Position numbers and translations under genes: made by a program. DNA of 64,000 nucleotides from JAKPBU01 sp964425695. GTDB taxonomy: Bacteria > Pseudomonadota > Gammaproteobacteria > Xanthomonadales > Xanthomonadaceae. The notes beneath the pieces are model-generated. The model was not told the origin of the DNA and made no database searches. It saw only the letters and a list, made by a program, of their open reading frames with translations. How positions within the stretch are numbered: position 1 is the stretch's first letter; every line of letters starts with the position of its first letter. Positions 53,890-63,939 of this stretch are shown in pieces. The DNA lies in contig CAYRNF010000009.1 of the NCBI GenBank assembly GCA_964425695.1, forward strand, positions 1-64,000, given 5' to 3'.

Positions 53890-54549
53890 TCAGGCGTCGG
53901 CCCACATCCTGAACAGGTTCGTGCGCAGTGATTCCAGCAGCACCAGCAGGCGCTGATCGCGTGTTCCGGCGCGCGCCTTCGCCTCTTCGATCTGGATCAG
54001 CAGCTCCCGCTGCTGCGCGTCCGCGATCCAGCTCTGCACCCAGGTGATCGCGACCTCGCGCACTCCCCGGGTGACCGGCGCCACCTGGTGGATCGTGGTT
54101 GACGGATAGATCAGCGCGGCACCGGGGGGAAGTTTGTAGGAGAGCTCCTGCTGACCCAGCTGGATCACCAGTTCACCGCCCTCGTAGTCCGCAGGGGGGT
54201 TGAGGAAGATCGTGCAGGAAAGGTCGCTGCGCATGGGGGGCGCGGACGGGAACAGCGCCTCATCCACGTGCCAGCCGTACGTCATGCCCGGCTCGTAGCG
54301 CGCTGCTGTGGCGCGCGCCATGCTGCGCGGCTGCGCGAACATCCGGAAGTCCGGGTGCCGGAACAGGGCGTCCCGCACGAGCTGGGCGATACGCGCGTTC
54401 GCTTCGTCCTGCTGGGGGGCCTGCAGGTTGCGTTTGATCGCCGACTCGCGGTTGGTGATGCGACCGTCTGCAAAGCCCACATCGGCCAGCAGGCCACGCA
54501 CCGTGCCCAGCTCGACGGCGGACAGCACGTTGGAAAGCACCCGGATCAC
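53890..54549 (-). CDS. PKHD-type 2OG-Fe(II) hydroxylase (PiuC/YbiX family)
   Basis: This 219-residue dioxygenase shows the iron ligands as HVD (in YGWHVDEAL) and the distal His in STTIHQVAPV, with the 2OG-binding Arg in RGVREVAITW. It closely follows the PiuC/YbiX pattern. Members are often found with TonB-dependent siderophore receptors; no receptor gene is adjacent here. The substrate is unknown. Confidence 0.94.
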   Translation of the reverse strand: MIRVLSNVLSAVELGTVRGLLADVGFADGRITNRESAIKRNLQAPQQDEANARIAQLVRDALFRHPDFRMFAQPRSMARATAARYEPGMTYGWHVDEALFPSAPPMRSDLSCTIFLNPPADYEGGELVIQLGQQELSYKLPPGAALIYPSTTIHQVAPVTRGVREVAITWVQSWIADAQQRELLIQIEEAKARAGTRDQRLLVLLESLRTNLFRMWADA

Positions 54550-54678
54550 GCGTTCTCCTGCATGGGTCGCATGATCCCCATTCAGCGCACGGCAGGCAAT
54601 CCGCCGCTGCGCTCACGTGGCTTGAACGGCGCGCGCCAGAGACTGGCCGCTCGATTTCCCCATTGGATGGCGACCGCC

Positions 54679-55053
54679 ATGAGCAAGTTGAACACCCTCC
54701 CCGGCCGTGCGCTGGAACTGGCCACCCAGGTCGGCGAAACCCTGCGCGACCGGGTTCCCGACAAGGCGATCAAGTGGGTCGAGACCGGCGCCGCGCTCGG
54801 CGCGCTGAAGACCGGCAGCCGCGTGGCGCTGCGGGTCGTGCGTCGCAACCCGATGATGGCCGCCGCCGCGGCCGCCGGTGCGGGGCTGCTGTGGTATGCG
54901 GCGCACCGTCGCGCCAAGCAGGCGCAGGAAGGCCCGATCGAAGGCAGCGCAACGCGCATCGAAGCCAAGCGCGCCTCGTCCGATGCGCCGCGTGCGCGGC
55001 GCACCGCCAAGCGTTCGGCACCGCGTAAACGCCCCACCACTACCACCAGCTGA
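54679..55053 (+). CDS. Small basic protein with one membrane-like helix, unknown
   Basis: This 124-residue protein starts at the ATG at 54679, eight bases after GGATGG; an in-frame ATG at 54667 is possible. The N-terminal half is amphipathic. One hydrophobic stretch (MMAAAAAAGAGLLWYAA, about 59-75) is followed by a strongly basic, Ser/Thr-rich tail (RTAKRSAPRKR). The tail could bind nucleic acid or the inner membrane surface. A strong terminator follows at 55097. Confidence 0.7.
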   Translation: MSKLNTLPGRALELATQVGETLRDRVPDKAIKWVETGAALGALKTGSRVALRVVRRNPMMAAAAAAGAGLLWYAAHRRAKQAQEGPIEGSATRIEAKRASSDAPRARRTAKRSAPRKRPTTTTS

Positions 55054-55096
55054 CAACAGCAGCTGACCTTCACCCCAAGCGGGTGGAACGCCTACG

Positions 55097-55125
55097 GAAA
55101 CGCCGGCCTGCATGGCCGGCGTTTC
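55097..55125 (+). terminator. Intrinsic terminator-like hairpin
   Basis: GAAACGCCGGCC-TGCAT-GGCCGGCGTTTC is a 12-bp perfect stem with a five-base loop, 44 bp after the stop of the small basic protein gene. The T content after it is modest (TGCTTT). The A-rich left arm would also let it work on the other strand. Confidence 0.7.
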
Positions 55126-55130
55126 TGCTT

Positions 55131-55200
55131 TGCGGGACGGATGCTGCGGGACGGATGCTGCGGGACGGATGCTGCGGGACAGGGTTTGCGGGACGGATCC
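55131..55200. repeat. 14-bp tandem repeat, five units
   Basis: The unit TGCGGGACGGATGC occurs three times exactly (55131-55172) and then twice in altered form (TGCGGGACAGGGTT, TGCGGGACGGATCC). It directly follows the terminator. The rest of the 307-bp gap up to 55360 shows no gene or further pattern. Confidence 0.9.
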
Positions 55201-55360
55201 GGACGCGCTGCCAACAAAGCAAGCGCATGCCGGACACGGCGCGGCGCTCCGCATCGGGAACGTGGATTCACCTAGACGGCCGGCGGCGCGCGCGCAGCCA
55301 CAACGCCAGTGATGAGCGGGAAGGAAGATGGCGCGAGGCGCCGGGCTCCGTGCAGGGGCG

Positions 55361-56467
55361 CTAGCGCTCCGCGGCCTCGGGCACTTCCACCACGAACACG
55401 GCGCCGCCGCCGTCGCGGTCTTCGTACCACAGGCCGCCGCCGCTGGCCTCCAGGATCTGGCGCGCCAGCGACAGGCCCAGGCCGCTGGACAGGCCGTCGT
55501 CGCGTTCGCCCAGCCGCGAGAACGGCTTGAACAGCTGGGTTCGCCGCGTGGGCGGGATGCCAGGGCCGCGATCCATCACGTGCAGTTGCCAGTAACCGGG
55601 CGAACCGCTGCGTACGTGCAGCTCGATGTCGCTGTCGGGCGCGTACTTCATGGCGTTGGTGACCAGGTTCTCCACGACCTGGCGCAGCACCACGCCGTCC
55701 ATCGCGGACGCACCCGGCGGCGGTTCGGCGATCTGCAGCTGCCGGCCGCGGCTTTCCAGCTGCAGCGCGTAGCGGCGTTCGAGCCAGTCGAACAGTTCGC
55801 GCCATTCGACGAAGGCGCTGGCGTCGCTGACCTCATTGCGGCCGGTGGCTTGCGCCGCCTGGGTTTCGAGATAGCGCTTGATGTACCCCAGCGCGTCCTG
55901 CGCGCTGTCGTGGATCATGCCCAGGTAGCGCGGCACCCGTTCCGGACGGGCGGAGCCGCTGGCCAGCAGCTCGCTGGCGAACAGCACGCTGGTCAGCGGG
56001 TTCTTGAGATCGTGCGCGACGAGGTTGACCAGCTCCTGGCGCTCGCGCGCGACGCGTTCCAGCCGGTCGCGGGTCTGCTTGAGCCCGACATGCGCCGAGA
56101 CGCGTGCCAGCAGTTCCTCGGGCATGAACGGCTTGGTGACGTAGTCCACCGCGCCGGAGTCGAACGCGCGCACCAGCAGTTCGCGGTCGTGCGCGGCGGT
56201 CAGGAACACGGCCGGCACGCGGCGCAGCATGGCGTCCTGCTTCAGCGCCGCCAGCAGGGCGAAGCCGTCCATGCCCGGCATCATCATGTCCAGCAGGATC
56301 AGGTCCGGTTGGCACTGCGGAGCGAGCGCCAGCGCCTGGACACCGGAGCTGGCCGTGGTGACCTCGTAGTGCTCGCGGGTCAACAGCGCGCTGACCGCGC
56401 GCAGGTTGGCGGCCTGGTCGTCCACCACCAGGATCCTGCCGTTGGACGTGTTCGAGGTGGGCGACAT
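55361..56467 (-). CDS. Receiver-histidine kinase fusion (REC-HisKA-HATPase)
   Basis: This 368-residue soluble protein begins with a receiver domain: ILVVDDQAAN, phospho-acceptor Asp in LILLDMMMPGMDG and Lys in YVTKPF. A HisKA helix follows with the His in VNLVAHDLKNPLTS. The HATPase domain has ENLVTNAMKYAP, DRGPGIPP and SSGLGLSLAR motifs. A receiver placed before a kinase usually passes a signal from another kinase into this one. No second gene of the system is adjacent. Confidence 0.93.
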   Translation of the reverse strand: MSPTSNTSNGRILVVDDQAANLRAVSALLTREHYEVTTASSGVQALALAPQCQPDLILLDMMMPGMDGFALLAALKQDAMLRRVPAVFLTAAHDRELLVRAFDSGAVDYVTKPFMPEELLARVSAHVGLKQTRDRLERVARERQELVNLVAHDLKNPLTSVLFASELLASGSARPERVPRYLGMIHDSAQDALGYIKRYLETQAAQATGRNEVSDASAFVEWRELFDWLERRYALQLESRGRQLQIAEPPPGASAMDGVVLRQVVENLVTNAMKYAPDSDIELHVRSGSPGYWQLHVMDRGPGIPPTRRTQLFKPFSRLGERDDGLSSGLGLSLARQILEASGGGLWYEDRDGGGAVFVVEVPEAAER

Positions 56468-56593
56468 GCACGCTCCGCTGTCGCGCCTGGAACCCCCTGT
56501 CCGACGCGGAGCGGAAACTTAACAGGTGCCCGCGGCCTGTTGCGAGCCAGCCAGCGGCAAGCCAGACCGCTGGAGCGAGAAACCTGAATAGGT

Positions 56594-57163
56594 TCAGCCG
56601 TGGGCCGGCACCACCCGCCACTCGCCGGGTGCCAGGCCTTCGACCGTGTGGACCCCGATCCGCACCCGTACCAAACGCAGCGTCGGCAGGCCGACCGCTG
56701 CGGTCATGCGTCGGACCTGGCGGTTGCGGCCCTCGCGCAGCACCAGCGCCAGCCAGGCATCGGGCACGGTCTTGCGGAACCGGACCGGCGGGTCGCGCGG
56801 CCACAGGGTCGGCGGCTCGATCGCCTGCACGTCGGCGGGCAGGGTGGGTCCGTCGTTGAGCATCACCCCCGCGCGCAACGCGGCGATCCGGCCGGGATCG
56901 GGCGTGCCTTCGACCTGCACCCAATACGTCTTGGGCTGCTTGTGGCGCGGGTCGGTCAGGCGATGGGCCAGCGCACCATCGCCGGTCAGCAGCAGCAGGC
57001 CCTCGCTGTCGTGGTCCAGGCGCCCGGCGGGGTACACGCCCGGCGGCAGTCCGAATTCCGCCAGGGTGCGGCGCGGCGGCGTGCTGCGGTCGGTGAACTG
57101 GCACAGCACGCCGTAGGGCTTGTTGAAGGCGATGAGCACGCGGTCAGGGCCGGGAGGCGTCAA
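56594..57163 (-). CDS. rluE: 23S rRNA pseudouridine synthase RluE-type
   Basis: This 189-residue enzyme belongs to the RsuA/RluB/E/F group but lacks the N-terminal S4 domain, as RluE does. The catalytic Asp lies in YPAGRLDHDSEGLLLLT, and the conserved EGRNRQVRRM and FNKPYGVLCQF motifs are intact. In Escherichia coli RluE modifies U2457 of 23S rRNA. A 99-bp gap separates it from the methyltransferase-like gene upstream on the same strand. Confidence 0.93.
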   Translation of the reverse strand: MTPPGPDRVLIAFNKPYGVLCQFTDRSTPPRRTLAEFGLPPGVYPAGRLDHDSEGLLLLTGDGALAHRLTDPRHKQPKTYWVQVEGTPDPGRIAALRAGVMLNDGPTLPADVQAIEPPTLWPRDPPVRFRKTVPDAWLALVLREGRNRQVRRMTAAVGLPTLRLVRVRIGVHTVEGLAPGEWRVVPAHG

Positions 57164-57262
57164 CCCGGATCAGGACTTCAGGAGCGGGGTCCATCCAACG
57201 GAGGCCGGAGGATCGCGTGGACCGCCGGCAGGCGTCCGCCGCGAAGCCCCGGCCCGTTGCGC

Positions 57263-58120
57263 TCACTTCTTCACGAACCGCAGCGTCATGCGGTCGCTTT
57301 CGCCGATGGCCTGGTACTTCTGCGCGTCTTCCGGGTCGTGGCGGCCCACCGGGAGAAGGGTCCACACACCGTTGGGATGGTCCTTGGTGTCGCGCGGGTT
57401 GGCGTTGATCTCGCTCTTCTGCGCCAGTTCGAAGCCGGCGGCCTCGGCCATGGCGATCACCTGCGCCTCGCCCACGTAACCGGTCTTGTCGTCGGCCGGC
57501 ACGTCCGCCGCCGCGCGGTGTTCCACCACGCCCAGCGTGCCGCCCGGCTTGAGCACGGCATGGAAGCCCTTGAACATCCCTTCGGCCTGGCCTGCGCTGC
57601 GCCAGTTGTGCACATTGCGGAAGGTCAGCACCAGGTCGGCGGAGTTGGCGGGGCCGAACACCGGCGCCTTCGGGTCGTAGGCGACCACGCGCGCGCCGTC
57701 GTACTGCGCCGGCGCGGCGGCGAACTTGGCCTCCAGGCCGGCCTTGTTCTTCTGCTGGTAGTCGCGGCTTCGGCCCTCGGCCACGGCCATCGGGTCCACC
57801 ACCGCGGCGATGTAGGTGCCGTTGCCGCGCAGGTAGGGCGCCAGGATCTCGCTGTACCAGCCGGCGCCGGGCGTGATCTCGATGACCGTCTGCCCCGGCT
57901 GCAGGCCGAAGAACGTGAGCGTCTCGCGCGGTTGGCGGTACTGGTCGCGCGCGACGTTCTTCGGGTCCCGCCAGTTGCCGGCGATTGCGGCGGCCAGCGG
58001 ATCGGCCGGCTGTTCGGCCGCGGCGGGCGACGCCTCGGCGGCGGGCGGCGTGTCCGTCTTCGGCGTCTGGGCGCAGGCGGCCAGGGTCAGGGCGGCGGCG
58101 AGGGCGGCGATGCGGCGCAT
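57263..58120 (-). CDS. Methyltransferase-fold lipoprotein
   Basis: This 285-residue protein has a clear lipoprotein signal (AALAAALTLAACAQ, Cys16) and an Ala/Pro-rich linker. A class I methyltransferase fold follows with the glycine motif VIEITPGAGWYSEI, an acidic strand end at VVDPM and KPGGTLGVVEHR. If exported, as the lipobox says, it would lie where SAM is not expected, so it may have lost or changed its catalytic role. Family members with this odd combination occur widely in proteobacteria. Confidence 0.88.
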   Translation of the reverse strand: MRRIAALAAALTLAACAQTPKTDTPPAAEASPAAAEQPADPLAAAIAGNWRDPKNVARDQYRQPRETLTFFGLQPGQTVIEITPGAGWYSEILAPYLRGNGTYIAAVVDPMAVAEGRSRDYQQKNKAGLEAKFAAAPAQYDGARVVAYDPKAPVFGPANSADLVLTFRNVHNWRSAGQAEGMFKGFHAVLKPGGTLGVVEHRAAADVPADDKTGYVGEAQVIAMAEAAGFELAQKSEINANPRDTKDHPNGVWTLLPVGRHDPEDAQKYQAIGESDRMTLRFVKK

Positions 58121-58202
58121 GGCGTGTTCCGGAAGCGGAGGAAGCCGGATTGTCGGCGATGCCCGTGGCCGCTGCCATCACGCCGCACACGGCCGCGCGG
58201 CA

Positions 58203-59105
58203 TCAGCCCAGCGGTTGCGCGATCGCCTCGCCATGTTCGCGCGCCAGCGGCAGCAGCCAGTCGCGGAAGCGGCGCAGCCCCGCGTGGTCGGCCGAGCGCG
58301 GCGGATGCACCAGGTAATGCGCATAGCCGGCGCGGATCGGGTGGTCGCTCAGGGCCACCAGCTGTCCGGCATCCAGCAGCAGCCGCGCGCGGGTCAGCCG
58401 CCCCAGGCCCACGCCCACGCCGTCTCGGGCGGCGCGGTTGGTGGCTTCCGAGTCGTTGAAGCTCGCCGCGAAGCGGGTCACCGGTGGCAAGCCGTGCTGC
58501 GCGAACCAGTTGTCCCACTCGTTGTCCGGATCGCCCAGCAGCGGCCAGTCGCGCAGCGCCGGCAGCGTGGGCATGCCGCCCATGCGCGCGATCAGCGCCG
58601 GACTGGCCACCGGCACCATCCATTCGTCGAACAGCTTGTGCTCGTGCAGGCCCGGCCAACCGCCCAGGCCGATCCGCAGCGCCGCGTCGATGTGGGTATC
58701 GCGGGCGAAGTCGACCAGCGCGGTGTCCGACAGCACGCTGACCTCCAGCGCCGGGTGCGCGGCCAGGAAATCGCCCAGGCGCGGCACCAGCCACGCCGCC
58801 GCCACCGACGGCGTGACGCTGATCGCCAGCACGTCGTCGCGGCGCGGCGCATACGGCTGCAGGGCGTCGGCGATGGCGTCGAAATGCGGACCCACGCGTT
58901 CCAGCAGGCGGCGCCCGTCCTCGGTCAGGGTGATGCCGCGCGCGCCGCGCACGAACAAGGTGCGGTCCAGACGCTGCTCCAGCGCCTTGATCTGGTGGCT
59001 GAGCGCGCTGACGGTGAGGTGCAGCGTGTCTGCCGCGCGCGACAGGTTGCCCAGCCGCGCGGCGGCCACGAAGCCCGGCAACGCATGCAGGGGCAGGCGG
59101 CTCAA
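58203..59105 (-). CDS. LysR-family transcriptional regulator (GcvA-like)
   Basis: This 300-residue protein has an N-terminal winged helix (about 5-65; RAADTLHLTVSALSHQIKAL) and a periplasmic-binding-like effector domain in the rest. The N-terminal pattern and length match the GcvA/AmpR branch. It is divergent from the gene at 59283, with a 177-bp gap that should hold its binding sites. The effector is unknown. Confidence 0.93.
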   Translation of the reverse strand: MSRLPLHALPGFVAAARLGNLSRAADTLHLTVSALSHQIKALEQRLDRTLFVRGARGITLTEDGRRLLERVGPHFDAIADALQPYAPRRDDVLAISVTPSVAAAWLVPRLGDFLAAHPALEVSVLSDTALVDFARDTHIDAALRIGLGGWPGLHEHKLFDEWMVPVASPALIARMGGMPTLPALRDWPLLGDPDNEWDNWFAQHGLPPVTRFAASFNDSEATNRAARDGVGVGLGRLTRARLLLDAGQLVALSDHPIRAGYAHYLVHPPRSADHAGLRRFRDWLLPLAREHGEAIAQPLG

Positions 59106-59282
59106 GGGTTGAGCCTGATTGTAGGCTGGCTTGCAAACATGTCGCTTTTCCGCGGATGGGTGCGGGACTAGCTTGTACCTCGTTCAACAAGCCGGTTCAA
59201 CCACGCGGTCCCGCCGCGCGGCCACCGGACGCGTTGACCGGCACGCGCAATCCCGCGGCGTGCCATGCCGAGGAGGCTCGCC

Positions 59283-59582
59283 ATGAACCTGTTCAAGGGC
59301 CTGATGTTCCTGGAAGGCCATTTCACCCGTCCCGAAGACATCGACGACGACTTCGCCCCGCTGGGCAACCGCGCCGCGTCCGAGTCCTGGCGCACCGCCC
59401 GCCCGGGCGTCGCCAGCCCGGATGCCCCGCGCCCGCGCCTGGGCCTGCTGCAGAACCTGTGGCTGCTCGGGGGCCGGCCGATGCACGCCGGCCACAACCT
59501 GGACGTGGAAGAGCCGTTCGAAGTGCCCGCCGCCGCCAACGACGCGCCCCCGGCCGGCGCCTCGCACGCGGCCTGCGGCTAG
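59283..59582 (+). CDS. Hypothetical small protein, divergent from LysR gene
   Basis: This 99-residue protein starts at an ATG preceded by GAGGAGG. It has no signal peptide or membrane helix and is rich in Pro, Arg and Ala with an acidic C-terminal patch (LDVEEPFEVPAAAND). It is followed nine bases later by the monooxygenase-like gene, so the two form an operon probably controlled by the LysR protein. No family recognised. Confidence 0.72.
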   Translation: MNLFKGLMFLEGHFTRPEDIDDDFAPLGNRAASESWRTARPGVASPDAPRPRLGLLQNLWLLGGRPMHAGHNLDVEEPFEVPAAANDAPPAGASHAACG

Positions 59583-59591
59583 GGCGCCGCG

Positions 59592-59921
59592 GTGATCGCC
59601 CGACTGTGGCGCGGCGAGACCCGCAGCGCGGACGCCGATGCCTACCAGCAGGTGCTGGAAACCACCGGCGTGCGCGATTACCGCGCCACGCCGGGCAACC
59701 TGGGGGTCTGGCTGCTGCGCCAGGAGCAGGGCGCACGCACGGCGTTCGTGCTGCTCACCCTGTGGGACCGGCGCGAGTCGATCGAAGCCTTCGCCGGGCG
59801 CGACATCGCCCGGGCGCGCTACTACGACATCGACCGCGAGTACCTGTTGGACTTCCGCAACACGGTCGAGCATTTCGACGTGGCGGCGGCGTGGGGCGAG
59901 GCGCTGCGCGCCGCCGCCTGA
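59592..59921 (+). CDS. Antibiotic biosynthesis monooxygenase-like (dimeric alpha-beta barrel) protein
   Basis: This 109-residue protein starts from the GTG at 59592 (MIARLWRGETRSADADAYQQ). The pattern of an initial strand with a basic start, helix, LLRQEQGARTAFVLLTLWD strands and the helix ESIEAFAGRD fits the ABM dimeric alpha-beta barrel fold. Such small proteins include monooxygenases and stress-linked haem-binding enzymes. Substrate and activity are unknown. Confidence 0.78.
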   Translation: MIARLWRGETRSADADAYQQVLETTGVRDYRATPGNLGVWLLRQEQGARTAFVLLTLWDRRESIEAFAGRDIARARYYDIDREYLLDFRNTVEHFDVAAAWGEALRAAA

Positions 59922-60024
59922 CGCGGCGTGCGCACGCGTCCGGGCGGCGCGTGCGCAAAGCTCCGCGGCTGGAGCCGCTGCTGCATGGCGGTAGGGCCGC
60001 GTGGCCGGCGGCCCCCGGGGCCCG

Positions 60025-62268
<2,244 letters not shown>

Positions 62269-62464
62269 GGCGGGCGGCATTCCACAGGACGGGCGCGCCG
62301 GCCGGTCGCGGGCGCAAGGCCGCACATTTTCGCGTGTCCGGGCGTGCACGCGCAAAGCGCACCGCGAGAATCCGTCGGCAGGCAGGCCGTGGCGCCCGCC
62401 AGGGGTGCCGGGCCAGCGGCGCGCGGCGGGCCGCGAGACGCATGCGCGGCCGCTCGCCCCGCGG

Positions 62465-62854
62465 CTATTCGCGGAACAGCGGCTCCAGGCTGGCGCGCGA
62501 TCGCGGCACGAACCGGTAGCGGCGCTCGCCGAAGCGCAGCTCCACCTCATGCTGGTCCGGGTTCGCCCACAGCGCATCGTCGATACGCGCCTGCGCGCCG
62601 GTGTCCCTGCGGTACACCAGGACCTGCAGTGCCGGCGCGCCGGCCTGTTCGTGGCTGCGCAGGAACCCGATCAGCCGCTGCTGCTGGGTCGCGTCGTCCG
62701 GCGCGCTGCGCACCTGCTCCCAGGCGGCGTCGTGATCGGAAGCTTCGGACATGGGATCCCCATTGACTGGACGGGTGCAGGCGGCGGGCAGTGCCACGGC
62801 AAGAAACGCAAGCAGCAGCGGCGCGCAGCGGGGGGCGGAGCGACGGATGGTCAT
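62465..62854 (-). CDS. Small lipoprotein, possible partner of the metalloprotease
   Basis: This 129-residue protein has a lipoprotein signal sequence (LLLAFLAVALPAAC, Cys26). The mature domain of about 100 residues mixes helix and strand and carries no motif I recognise. It starts 21 bp after the stop of the metalloprotease gene and must be co-transcribed. A cognate inhibitor or immunity role in the envelope is possible but rests only on arrangement. Confidence 0.8.
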   Translation of the reverse strand: MTIRRSAPRCAPLLLAFLAVALPAACTRPVNGDPMSEASDHDAAWEQVRSAPDDATQQQRLIGFLRSHEQAGAPALQVLVYRRDTGAQARIDDALWANPDQHEVELRFGERRYRFVPRSRASLEPLFRE

Positions 62855-62875
62855 GCAGGCGCTCCGCAGCCGGGT

Positions 62876-63694
62876 TCAGCCATTGTCCTCCACCCATGTT
62901 TCCACGATGTCGAGGTGGCGCTCGCGCACCTGCATCCCGGAATTCATGATGCTGTTGGTGTCGTCGTTGTGCGCACCGCCGGGATCGGCCTCGGCGTATT
63001 CGTCCGGCAGCCCGATCATGTGCCCGAACTCGTGCACGGTGCCGACCTGCGGCGTGTCCGCGCCCTTGTTCACGGGGGTGTTGTCCTCGCTGTCCAGGTG
63101 CGACACGTTGCCCGGGCCCACCGAGCTGCGGTGGAACCCGCCCTCGGGAATGCGCAGCACGTTGATGTTGTAGTGCTCGCTGCCGTCGAAGAAATCGCGC
63201 ACGCCGCCCAGGAAGCCGCCTGCCTCCTCGCGCAAGGTCAGGTTGACCTCGAGCGTGACCTGCTGTCCTTCGTCGGTGGTGAACGTACGCCCGCTCCAGG
63301 AGGCCTCGACCTGGCGCACATAGTCGTCCATGAACGCCTGCTTCTCTTCCGGCGTCCAGTCCAGCCCGCCGGCGCCGTTCTCGAACGAGAACTCGATGGT
63401 CATGTCCATCTCCAGCGTGACCCGTCCGTCGGGCTCGCGGTACAGGCGCAGGTCGTAGGCATCGCGGTGGCCGCCGGCGGTGACGCTGTCTTCGGACGCG
63501 ATCAGTTCACGGCCGCCGTCGGTGCCGGCGCCGGCACCATCGCCGGCGCCCGGAAGCAGCGACGCGAACATGCGCGAGACGCCGTCGGCGACGGAGGCGC
63601 GCGGTGCGATTGCAGGTTCCTGCGGCGCAGCGGCCGACGAGGTCGCGCCGAGGAAGGTGGACGCGATGCTTCCCGCATCGATGGACAGGCTCAT
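62876..63694 (-). CDS. Putative metzincin-like zinc metalloprotease without signal peptide
   Basis: This 272-residue protein has the zinc motif HEFGHMIGLPDE (residues 221-232) and a likely Met-turn SIMNSG (248-253), which places it with metzincin-like peptidases. The first 60 residues are Ala/Gly/Ser-rich and unstructured; residues 75-180 look like a beta-rich domain. There is no signal peptide, so if exported it needs a dedicated secretion system. The downstream gene encodes a lipoprotein. No close family name can be given; the protease call rests on the motif. Confidence 0.82.
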   Translation of the reverse strand: MSLSIDAGSIASTFLGATSSAAAPQEPAIAPRASVADGVSRMFASLLPGAGDGAGAGTDGGRELIASEDSVTAGGHRDAYDLRLYREPDGRVTLEMDMTIEFSFENGAGGLDWTPEEKQAFMDDYVRQVEASWSGRTFTTDEGQQVTLEVNLTLREEAGGFLGGVRDFFDGSEHYNINVLRIPEGGFHRSSVGPGNVSHLDSEDNTPVNKGADTPQVGTVHEFGHMIGLPDEYAEADPGGAHNDDTNSIMNSGMQVRERHLDIVETWVEDNG

Positions 63695-63821
63695 GCCGGT
63701 CTCCTGCTGACGTTGGCCGCCAACTTGGCGCGGCGCGCGCGGGACCGCCAGCTGGGAGCCGCCCTATCTCGGGTGGACCCGAGGGTCGCGCCAGCGGGGA
63801 CACGTCGAGGCGAGGGCGACG

Positions 63822-63850
63822 AAAAAGGGCGCGACTCGCGTCGCGCCCTT
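63822..63850 (-). terminator. Intrinsic terminator on the minus strand
   Basis: AAGGGCGCGAC-TCGC-GTCGCGCCCTT is an 11-bp perfect stem; on the minus strand it is followed by a run of Ts (TTTTTC when counted with the stem). It would end transcription of the gene whose last codons lie at 63940-64000. A GTCATCCCCGCGAAGGCGG-like repeat, read on the minus strand, lies just upstream of it (about 63880-63900). Confidence 0.75.
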
Positions 63851-63939
63851 CAAGCGGATTGCCTACGTGGGCAAGCAGGTCACCGCCTTCGCGGGGATGA
63901 CGACTGCCTGGTGCCACGCGTGGCCCGGCGGGCGAACCG

